From Apostichopus parvimensis (taxonomy: Eukaryota; Echinodermata; Holothuroidea; Aspidochirotida; Stichopodidae): DNA of 35,417 nucleotides. Shown one piece after another: positions 25,406 to 35,004 of the stretch. The first letter of the stretch is position 1. Each line of letters starts with the position of its first letter. The position numbers and the translations under genes were made by a program. The notes beneath the pieces were generated by a model. The model was not told the origin of the DNA. It saw only the letters and a list, made by a program, of their open reading frames with translations, and did no database searches. Location of the stretch: the NCBI GenBank assembly GCA_000934455.1, contig KN888272.1, forward strand, positions 17,071 through 52,487. The letters are read 5' to 3'.

Positions 25406-26502
25406 TTCTCTCATCATGTTCTACTATGTGTTCTATTATTATTAACTAAGCTTACAAAAGTTCCCATCAGTAGTATTGTGGATTGCTTTTCTTGTAACTG
25501 AAATAATCTTGCATTCGTTGTGCAATATATATATGTATGCAACAAAATATATGTATGCATATTTTCAATGAAGTTGGTAATGGCAATATCTAAAGGTAGT
25601 GAGATGCAATAGAAAAAAAAAACATAGCTAGATATCTTTACTGCAAGATTAACAGAACTTTTAGTGTCTCCAGTTTGGTAAAAATCCTTTTCTCAAGGAA
25701 TGGAATATTTAACCAAGGTATACTTGATACCTTATTTGATCTACGTAAATACACCGTTGTCTAACTCCCCAATGGAGCCTAGCTCACAAAAGAAATAATT
25801 CCTTGTTCACTGACTTCAGCCAATTTTGAATAAACTATAGTTTTACTGACATAACGGCGGTAACTTAACAAATTCAATTGGAGGGGATTGACTTTTTTTA
25901 GTATGAAAGACATTTTGAGTGAACTGTATTCATTGTTGACAAATGAGATTTATGCAATGAGCTCTATACTACTGAAACACTGCACCATTACTTTATGGCA
26001 TCTTTCTAGCTTACAGGCCATCTGGAATATCTGAAGCTCAAAAATAAGAAATAAAACCAATTTTGAGCAAATCTTTTAGATGAGCATCAAGAAACTTACT
26101 TTTTTTCAATTTCTGCCATAATCAAAGTGCAGTCTAAATTCATGGGGCATTTATGGTAACTTTTAAAAAAAGACTTTACAAATAAAAGTGAAAACTGGAA
26201 GCCTCTGAATGTACACAACCCATCTACACTAGAGGCACACTCCACTGTAAGGAAATTGCAATTTGGCCGCAGGTCACATATGAAACTTATTTCAGACTTG
26301 ACTGTACATGACTCTATTGGCATTTCAATGTACATGAATAACTGTTTCATTTCTATCTATACTACACTAGACAAGTTCAACAGTTGTACAAGAAAGGATG
26401 ATAGCAAAACCATACTAACAAAAGCAGACATAATTTATACTTCCTACAGAGTGAGAAAAAAAACTGTTAACCTGTTAAAAGCAGTATTCATGACCTGGCT
26501 AG

Positions 26503-26576
26503 GCTGAAAGCACACAACCCATACGTCTTTGGGTTGAAATCCATTTTACATCGGATTTCCTGAAACGCTGAAAGCA
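26503..26576. repeat. Double hairpin flanked by 10-bp direct repeats
   Basis: GCTGAAAGCA occurs at 26503-26512 and 26567-26576. Between them are two directly adjoining perfect hairpins: AACCCA/TGGGTT (26516-26535, 8-base loop) and GAAATCC/GGATTTC (26536-26559, 10-base loop). The flanking repeats look like a target duplication around a tiny foldback element, though 54 bp is very short. Confidence 0.5.
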
Positions 26577-27607
26577 GTGTTGTTACACATAGGAAACTAA
26601 TTTCAATTACACTGTGTCTGACCAAAGTGACTTTATCAGCATAATCTGTTTAGATTAGTTTTTTTTTCTTTGTGTGTGTGTGCTGCATGTACAGTGTTAT
26701 CAGTACAGGTACATAGATATACTATAATTGTGCACAAAACTATTGCAATGTACTTATGATTAACATATGTGTACAGTATGTGTTAGCTCTACTGGGTGAT
26801 TTTGAAACAGTTAATGCAAGATAAATAATTGATTGGCATGGTCTGATGGTCCAATGATATTTCAATGCAAGGCTGCATTCGTTGCTGGTACTAATTCATG
26901 CTCGGTACAGGTTTGGTTTAGTCTTGGCTAGATATATGCATTCCGTAGGAAATATCACCGTATTTGAGCACCTAATAATTACATACCCTGCTTTGTTGTA
27001 AAAATAACTAAATCATCTCTATTGTTTAAAATATACTTCATTGGTTTTGGGTGGAATTAAACAAATTTAAGAGCCAGGTGAATTTGAAATTTAAAATGAA
27101 TTCTATATATATCATTATGATAATATGACACTAATTCAGAGGCATTGTTACTTACTGGATAATGTATGACTATTAACTATTTTCTTGTGCTCACATGCCA
27201 TAATTAACAAACCATACATTATGAACATTCACCCCGTATGTAAACTATGGATGTAAGTGTGGCAAGAACTGCAGTTAGGCATTCCAGGGGGAGACAGATT
27301 TTATAAACTTCTGCTATATGAAGTTAACATCTGCATGTCACTGATTACAACAAAAATGGTACGCAAACAAGGATTGCTAACCCAATTGTTATTTATATAT
27401 ATACATGTATACATTTGAGCATTTTTAAGTGTGAACTCAAAGTCATCTATATATTCAATGTACAGTAGCATATAAGTCTGACGCTTACTACTATACAGGT
27501 ACTTTGTATAAGCAGACAGTAACCGACTGGAGAGGTTTTCCAAAACTCAGAAAACTTCAAAGAAGACATTTATTTGCAATGATCATTTAAATAGAATCCA
27601 AACAAAC

Positions 27608-27674
27608 TGGAAAGAAGAAGAAGAAGGAAATCAAACGGAAACAGAATGAAGAAGAAGGAGAAGAAGAAGTAAAA
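27608..27674. repeat. (AAG)n-rich purine stretch
   Basis: AAGAAGAAGAAGG at 27613 and GAAGAAGAAGGAGAAGAAGAAG near 27649-27670 are separated by a less regular stretch. This is an imperfect GAA microsatellite. Confidence 0.8.
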
Positions 27675-28077
27675 TGAAAAAGACAGTAGGCCTAGATTTC
27701 GTTCTTGTGTTGAAAAAACGTATTGCCTCATCTTGTGCAAGCTTGTGCAATGGATCTGCGGCCAAGATCTGGTAAGTGAAAATGAAACTAACCATCATTC
27801 TGATGTGAAAATTAATAAAATCATCCACATACATTTTTAATTTTTTAAAAAGTACATAAAAGCAAATATGTTCCTTTTGAGCAAACATTTTGTTTTAATG
27901 CCTTGTCTTCAAGATTCAACGTTTGATGGCACGCATACAGTATCACATATGTTATGATAGCAAAAATTCAAAGGGTAACAACTGTTCACTGGGACATTAG
28001 TTTCAGATCGTATTCAGTTTAATAATCACCCAGCAAAGTCGGTTGTTTTCAATATTGAGATTTTTTTAAGTTCATAT

Positions 28078-28122
28078 GGACTCTATCATATATGTATATA
28101 TAGATATGTATATATAGAGTCC
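28078..28122. repeat. Inverted repeat GGACTCTAT / ATAGAGTCC
   Basis: Nine-base perfect arms enclose an AT-rich core made of TATGTATATATAGA-type repeats, itself largely self-complementary. The whole 45 bases can fold as one long hairpin. Confidence 0.6.
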
Positions 28123-28265
28123 CTAAAACTTATTGGTTAATTTATTAACGAGCAACAATACTAATCTGTCTTCAATCTACATGCACTTTCTCCTCTAGCT
28201 ACACTACAGTTTGTGACTGGAAAGGTTTTATCAGTGCATATACCCTATGTCCAACTTCCAGAACA

Positions 28266-28292
28266 CCCCCCCCCCTCCCCCGCCCCCAACCC
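28266..28292. repeat. C-rich tract, quadruplex-type on minus strand
   Basis: C10, C5, C5 and CCC runs with one- or two-base spacers lie in otherwise AT-rich DNA. Confidence 0.8.
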
Positions 28293-29349
28293 GGACAATA
28301 CTTCATGCATTTCTTCAGACATTTTCTTTTCTACCAAGAATTTCCACTTCCTTTATTCATTGGTGATAAACATTTGATTTTCTTCACTCATGTGTTTCAA
28401 AAACTGAGTACAAGTTTCAATTTTCCATGGTTTTTCTTGTTACACAAAAACTTTCTTCAGGTGTTCACCAGTGAATCACTCTTCAGTTTGTAGAGGTATC
28501 AAAGTGAACTGATAATGAACCACAGCATATTCTGTTTGGATCCATCATTCTCAACCCCCCTACCTGTTCCCCCCAACTAAAATTTACTAATATCAGGCAG
28601 AATCATGTTCTTGTATGTTCACAATTATGCCTATACCTCAGGGTACCAGTACTACCTCAAGCTATACCAAACAGCAGTTCTGTCTGTCCATGTATGTGTA
28701 ATATGCCTGTTTTCTTTCTTTGTGAAGGTCTTTTGTCCTTTGTAAGTACTAATTTGACCCAATAATAGGAATTGCTGTTTTGCCTGTTTTCCACTGAGCT
28801 GATCAACAAAGCTTTTACACTGAGAATGTGTACTTTAAACTGTGCTGTATCTGCAGTACTATGATATTACTGTGCTATTCAACAGCTCAGTAATCCATAT
28901 ATACAGTGTATACACAACCACTGGTAAGTCTTAACTTATATGTACACATTCGTTCAGTGCATTAATTCTCACAGCATGTTAGACCTTTTGCAAGTTTCTT
29001 TGTTGTTGGGAAGAAAGCTGTTTTGATGCTCTGACTTTCACATCGATGCAGAACAAAGCCTGACCTCTTACACATTAAATCAATCCAAATAGGCAGCTGA
29101 CTATTATACCCAGCAGTTTAATTCTAAACTTCCTTCTGATTTCAAATCTGCATGACCTGCACAATTTCTCTCATTGAAAACAGATTTGTTTTCCTTTTCT
29201 GGACAATTTCCAGTGTATATTTGTCAAGGCAAGATTAAACTTCCACAAACTTGTCTGCACAAGGTGGAAGTTATTGCAGTGTATATGTATGTATATATAT
29301 AACTATTATTGTTCGATACAAGTGACAAACGCCTACAGTGGAATTATGA

Positions 29350-29394
29350 CCTTCCTTACCGGTTTCGAACCTCTGGACTTACAATCAGCGTTCA
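29350..29394 (-). mobile_element. tRNA-like SINE fragment, minus orientation
   Basis: On the minus strand, GATTGTAAGTCCAGAGG leads into GGTTCGAAACC (29371-29361), a close match to the tRNA B box, then GGTAAGGAAGG. It abuts the plus-orientation A-box fragment at 29391, giving a head-to-head arrangement. The minus copy has the good B box and the plus copy the good A box. It could be a SINE inserted into another, or an inversion within one element. Confidence 0.45.
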
Positions 29395-29490
29395 TAGCCT
29401 AGTGGTTAGGGTGTCCGCATATATATAAGCGGGAATCCCGGTAGAGGCTGGAAGTTTTTTCACTCTTCTGGATTTTCCAACTCACTATGA
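29391..29490 (+). mobile_element. tRNA-derived SINE fragment, plus orientation
   Basis: TAGCCTAGTGGTTAGGGTGT (29395-29414) is a good RNA polymerase III A box of the tRNA type, followed by GTCCGC, an AT insertion, GCGGGAATCCCGG and a GGCTGGAAGTTTTTT tail. The expected B box (GGTTCGAATCC) is reduced to GGGAATCCC, apparently by loss of about a dozen bases. It cannot fold as a functional tRNA. The following TTTTCCAACTCACTATGATT looks like the element's non-tRNA part, but its right end is not defined. Confidence 0.55.
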
Positions 29491-30463
29491 TTTCAATTAT
29501 ATACAATACTGGACCAAGTAGACAATACAGTAGCAAAGGACTTCATTCTACTAAAGTTACAGTAAATCTTACAAACATTTTCCCAGTAAAGAAGAGTTCC
29601 CTCTTAATATTTGATTTTACTGCAGGTACTGAACATCAACATTGCACTTGTCAAGTGCCACTGAGTAAATGATACTGTTTAGTACTGCTTTGGTACCCCT
29701 CAAGTGATACTTTGGCTAAAAAGTACAAGGGGTACCCTTATTAATATTGGCTGTAAGTTCTCAAACTCATATTCGACAACTTCACACAAACACACAGACA
29801 CACATATACTAGATTTTTGTGCCAGATTTAATATCGCTCCCCACATCTCCTTTCCTCCCCCTTTGGGCCTTGTCTTTCTGATCCACCTGGAGAATATTGA
29901 CACAATTTACTTGTGGTACTTGCGTTATAAAAACTTGTATCTTGTTCTTGATTTTAAAAGAATTGATTTTAAAATAATTATGAAGAATTTCATCTGAAAA
30001 AACAAGTTATATAACATTTATGTAGAAAATATATGACAAGTTGCACAACAGGGTCATACAGTCATTCTTTGCTCACAAGTCAATACAATCGTCAAATTAA
30101 TTATTACATAAATTTATTAAATTCAAGAGTACTTTTCAATCAGAGCTACAGTTTCCCTGAAGAGTGTGAAGTTTTTAACTGCAACAATCTACAGTAAAAA
30201 CTATATTAAAACCACCACTCAACAATATAGTCTGTACTTAATATGAATCATAAACAACCACATTCACACACACACACAAAACAAATTAAAAATTTGAATT
30301 ATAAAACAAGACAACAAAAAATACACTACAGTTGATGATTAAGGGACACTTCTGCCTTCAATAAATTGCAATATTTACACTTATCCAAGGTATCCGGGCG
30401 AATTTCGACGAAAATTTTTCCCAATACGAAAAACGTGTAAGACACTTTTGAATGGTAGAATAA

Positions 30464-30586
30464 GAAGGAGGTCACTGGGGGTCAGTGAGGGTGCACAGTG
30501 TTAAAAGATTACCAGGGCATACTAGACACGGTAGAATGCGGTGCTAAGGTTGTGGGGAGACAGGTAAGCGGGGAGCGAAGTAAATT
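30464..30586. repeat. Dispersed repeat with GAGACAG|GTAAG motif, copy 3 (interrupted)
   Basis: It contains TTACCAGGG, GGTGCTAAGG and GGGGAGACAGGTAAGCGGGG (junction 30563/30564). The 301-bp hAT-type element is inserted about 30 bases beyond the motif. Repeat-like sequence with ATCTATATGACA resumes after it (30968-30979; compare ATCTATATGACA at 22007). Confidence 0.4.
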
Positions 30587-30594
30587 GTATATTA
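30587..30594. repeat. Target-site duplication, left copy (GTATATTA)
   Basis: This 8-bp sequence is identical to 30896-30903 and abuts the CAGG terminus of the miniature element. The next bases (CA) also agree on both sides, but on the left they belong to the element end. Confidence 0.8.
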
Positions 30595-30895
30595 CAGGTG
30601 CGGGGGGGTGGGCAAAGGGGGTGACCGCCCCCCCTTGGGCAAATTTTTTTGGTATGTTTTTATGATATCGCTAGTAATTTCAATATAGAAAATGCTTAGA
30701 TGCTACTTACAAGGCCTGGGAAGTGCCATTTCCAGCGGTCTGGGAGGCATTTTCGGCCAAATTGTCTTCGACGCTTCGCGCCAACTCATGATGGCGCTAC
30801 GCTTAGGTAGTTTCCAGTGCCGAATCTATTATACGGCTCTAATAGTTTGCCTACAGGTTCGCACCTCCCTTGCCAAATTCCTCGCTACGCGCCTG
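30595..30895. mobile_element. Complete hAT-type miniature inverted-repeat element, 301 bp
   Basis: The left end is CAGGTGCGGGGG and the right end, read inward, is CAGGCGCGTAGCGAGG. The element is flanked by a perfect 8-bp duplication GTATATTA at 30587-30594 and 30896-30903. Eight-base duplications and CAGG-type ends are hallmarks of the hAT superfamily. At 301 bp it cannot encode a transposase, so it would be a non-autonomous copy moved in trans. Subterminal G-rich and C-rich runs (30602-30640) can pair. The interior is CpG-rich and has a 72-codon open frame with no family resemblance, which I treat as accidental. The identical flanking duplications suggest a fairly recent insertion. It has landed inside an older repeat (see 30464-30586). 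Confidence 0.75.
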
Positions 30896-30903
30896 GTATA
30901 TTA
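30896..30903. repeat. Target-site duplication, right copy (GTATATTA)
   Basis: This directly follows the CGCGCCTG right end of the element and matches the left copy base for base. Confidence 0.8.
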
Positions 30904-32362
30904 CATTTAAGTACGAGAGGAAATGAAGTAGAAGGGCATATTAAAATCAGTAAAGAGAGAAGGATAAATCTATATGACATGGGCCAAGAGATGTTGTCAC
31001 TTGTACAGAAACTTATACAATACTGTTAATGTAAGGATCCAAACATTCAGTGACAGACTACGATAATTATCACAAAACCTGGGATATTTGCGAGCGACGA
31101 GCTTACCTGTCCTATCACACCTAGAAATGTCTGGTTGGCTACCAATTCCGTAGATTGAAACTGATAAGAGAGCCTGATTGAAGAGATACTTTATAAATTA
31201 TGTTCTAGTTTTACTCTGAGAAAAGAATAAATCTAGAGATGAATATGTCAATCTCAGTTGTAAGTGTTTTGTAATTAATTGTTAATTTCCCTGTAATTAT
31301 TTGCCAGTTTTGCTACAATATAAAGGTAAAAAACCAGTTCCCTCATTCTTTTGTTATTACAGATAGCCTTCTTTTTTAACTAAGAATCTACCCAATGAGG
31401 AATTGTGGAAAACTATCAAATCCTTCTCATACTTTCCATCAATCAACCATCTTCAATGTGGAATTCACTAGAATACTTTTGCCCATGACTACTTGCCTGG
31501 TTCATTGTTAAATTTATAAATGCAAAAGTGAATCACTGAAGTGATTCTGGGTTCTACAATTACAATACAAGTTCTGCAATCTTCAGCCACTTGAACACGC
31601 CTGCATATATATACGTTAATTACTATATATGGTTAGTCCCGTAAAACCACAAGTACTACAGTAATAATCTCTTCAAGATTAATTTTTAATAAAATAGAAA
31701 ACAGATTGGCCGATGCCACATCATGCAAGATTTATCACCCACCCACCACAGTGCATGTACAAATTGGCTTCATATGAAAAAACTTACAAGTGATAGATAT
31801 TATGTATACATATTAAAATATTACATCTCCTAAAGAAGAAACATATGTGTGTACCAAAACCAAAAATTGTGACTTGGATTTTTCATTAACTTAAAAATGG
31901 ATAACATGTTTCATGTGAAACACATAGAGTCAGGACATGGCAAAAGTGTATGAAGTTCATATAATGGTGTACAAATATATAGCATTGACAAATAGGATAT
32001 ATATTTAAATCAAACCTTGTATCTTTCTTCTGTGTACAACATTCAAGCAAAAGTTGGTAGGACCTTGTGAACAATGCATTGCTTGCCAATATTGTTTTAG
32101 TTATTTTGAGTAAATCAACAACAGAACAATGACTAGGAAGTTATAAAAAAAATTCAAAAAGAGTACAATTATTTACATAAACTTTCAAGTTTTGGCTTGA
32201 AAGAGATTCATGGCAGTGACCACTTAGGATTACAATTAAGTAATGTGCTCTACCAACAAAGGTACCTAGCTTTGTTTGTGGTGATCTTTATTCAGCAATT
32301 TCTCTGCCAGGATGCCAGTAAAAGCCACATTGTCTGCATACTGTGTAACCAGGGATCATTCC

Positions 32363-32399
32363 TCTCCTCCTCCTCCTCCCCCCCTCCTCGCCCCTCCCC
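32363..32399. repeat. (TCC)n and C-rich tract
   Basis: TCCTCCTCCTCC passes into C7, CCTCG, CCCC and CCCC runs. It is pyrimidine-rich and quadruplex-capable on the minus strand. Confidence 0.8.
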
Positions 32400-32689
32400 G
32401 ACTAACAATGTCACATGATACAACCCAGAAAGCTGAAGGACATAAACTTCTTTGACGATAGGTTAATGAACCACAATTGTTTACTTGGCTGACTTTACCA
32501 TCACTGACCAATTTCCCTTGAAATCAAATTCAAACCTTAAATGTTCCTTTCCAAAACCAGACAGCTAACAACAGGAATAGTGTTTCCTTGCCTCATTTTA
32601 GAATAGAGAACATTTAAAATGAAACTTTACACAAGGCTTTCAAATTTTGAGATCGCATGATCTGCCACAGATCACAATAGAATTCTGTT

Positions 32690-33120
32690 TCTCACATACT
32701 CTATGGTCAGTCCACAAACTAAGTGTGAAGTTCATATCAGCTCTACTTGTGAATAAATTTACCAAGTACTAGGTTTTTGGTCTTTGACCTCTTGTGACCT
32801 CAAATGACCCTTCATCTCCACAAGAGGATTCATGATTCTATGTGCTCACCACAGTTATATGCAATGTATCCATTTCATGTAGGATTTACTTTTGAAGTTG
32901 TTTGTATTTACACACTCTGAAAACTTCAGCATCTGGTGACCTCAAATGCCCCATGACCTCTACACAAAACTATGCAGTTCTTGTACACACCGAGGTGGAT
33001 TGACACTTTAAAATTATGATGTAAATTGAGAGATATTGTGTTTACATTTAACAACTCTTCAGACTTCGTCCACATACCAAATATGAAACTATGAACCATC
33101 ATGCACTTTTTTACGTTTAA
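32690..33120. repeat. TGACCT-rich interspersed repeat, copies 2 and 3
   Basis: It holds the same TGACCT triplet at 10-bp spacing (32785-32810), a second partial half-site block (TGACCTCAAATG at 32937-32948), and the TTCTTGTACACACC segment near 32977. Phrases such as CACAAACTAAGTGTGAAGTTCAT and CACATACCAAATATGAAACTATG, about 350 bp apart, suggest two tandem, diverged units. A 160-codon open frame on the minus strand across this stretch is repeat-derived and not a gene. Confidence 0.5.
32785..32810. promoter_or_regulatory. TGACCT, TGACCT, TGACCC at 10-bp spacing (DR4-DR4)
   Basis: This is the same layout as at 4036, in another copy of the repeat, with the third half-site changed at its last base. 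Conservation may simply reflect shared origin. Confidence 0.3.
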
Positions 33121-33682
33121 TGTTTTTACAAGACCAGCCAACATGCCAGACACATACAAACACAGGGACAGATGCATGCACACACACACACCATAGCACA
33201 CACATAACAAAGGAGATATCAAATAAACACCTACAATCAGATACCAAGTGGTGGCTGCACAGAAAACTAACAACTTGATGATTTTGGAATCGTAAACATT
33301 GAACCTTAGAAATGACCTGACCTCAAAGACAGGTTCACATGAAAACAAACATATACTCTTGTAAACTGTGGCATTGTACACAATAGTAATGGACACCATT
33401 ATTTTCACAAACCATATTCACTGTGAAGAACACACCTGCTTAGACTGTAATCTGGCGAGACTGGAATTTTACTTGATTGCTATACATTATTATACAAATG
33501 GGAGTATTTTTTCTGTTCCAGTGAGTTAGTTGTACTTTCGCATGGAACTTCAGATCTGCTAATTCATGTACACATTACAACCCAGCTGATGCATACAGCT
33601 TGTGGAACCTCTCTCATATTCTTCTATGTACTGTAACTTCTCAATATTTTTCTTAACTGTCACAAATCCCCAGTAGTGATAT

Positions 33683-33744
33683 AGGGAAGGGACATGGGAG
33701 GGAGGGAGAGAGGGAGGGGGAGGAGGAGGGGGAGGGGGAGGAGA
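33683..33744. repeat. Polypurine G-quadruplex-type tract (GGGAGG)n
   Basis: An almost pure purine run of GGGAGG, GGGAGA and GGGGGAGG units contains more than eight GGG runs with loops of 1-3 bases. It fits both G-quadruplex and triplex patterns on the plus strand. Confidence 0.85.
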
Positions 33745-35004
33745 AATAAATCCAACTACTTTGCTTCATCCAGTCATAGTTGATCAGTCAGAACTCAACT
33801 GTATAAGACCCAAACATATCATGTGTCATTTTTGGATCCTGTTCAAGCTATACACAGTGACTGATATTGTTCTGATGTGCTCAGTAATGTGTGTCCTTAT
33901 CTTAAGATTGCGATTAGCCTGAGATGGAGTTTCAATTTATACCCTATGGTTAGCGGAAGAATCGTTGTGGTGATTGGAACAATGGCCTTGTGCTTAATAC
34001 CAATGTTCAGCTGTAATCCATGTTAATTATGGCTTTAAAATGTACTGCAGTGACATAACATGAACTGGAGCACAAGAATAAAACCAAACATGTTGATTCA
34101 TTAACAGTGGAAACATACACTGACAGATTGATACAGGATCGATTAAGGCCACGGTATCCTCAGGTAGTATATATGGCTAAAACACACAGTAACCATGTAT
34201 CTTGACCATGGTAACTTCTTAATAGCACCAGCAAAAAGCTCATCAATATAAACTTATGCTCTATACTCAATTAATCCCAAAATGGAATATTGTCAACTCT
34301 ATCCTCCCCCTTCCCTCTCCTCCCCTGTTGGAGAAAGTAACCAAGGTTATAGGTTCAGGTCCAGTAGTACCTTTAGAAGCTTTATATACTAACCAATGGT
34401 TAAACCAGTAATCATCAAATCATGACAAATTCAAAACCAAGTGGATCTTTAATCCCTAAAATATTCAGCCAGACTTCAATGACTAAATACCTCCATTTCT
34501 TAATGAATTTCTTCTCTCATTGTTGCTAAACTGCAACCAGCAGTATTTATTCTCTGTTGTATCACCTACACATAGCTAATTGTAGAGAAGTCTAGGAAGG
34601 AAAGAAACTGCCTGAATAATACCCCAAAGAGCTGTCCGTAATCCATTGCTTCGTTAACTGCAAGCTGTTAATCAATCACTTGAGAATAGGAATGAAGTAC
34701 GTCTCTGTGACAGCTTTGTACAGCACCACTGCATATGCTACAACCGTTGCAAAGTACAGCTAGGTAAATAATGTAGTATTGTACTTAAATTTACACAGGT
34801 AGGTAGAACATTCTACATCAGAGACAGTGGAGCATATGTACACTCACTTCTCAGAAAAGTACAGTGGGGAATCATTTTTGTTCTTTTTAATCTTTAGACC
34901 CAACCATTTGATAAAATATCCAATCTTCAGTTATTTCCTTTAGGAGTATACATAATACTGTACTCACCATGCATTACAATACAGTCACTGCTATGTATAC
35001 CACC

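Noticed and set aside
29395..29460. tRNA gene
   Set aside because: A box is good but the B box is truncated and no acceptor or anticodon stem can pair; treated as a SINE fragment.
30692..30910. 72-codon open frame on the plus strand
   Set aside because: Almost entirely inside the 301-bp hAT-type element and reads into the target duplication; far too short for a transposase.
32926..33408. 160-codon open frame on the minus strand, longest real one in the window
   Set aside because: It lies across copies of the TGACCT-rich repeat and a CA-dinucleotide stretch that produces the Cys/Val-rich middle; no family resemblance, no splice context.
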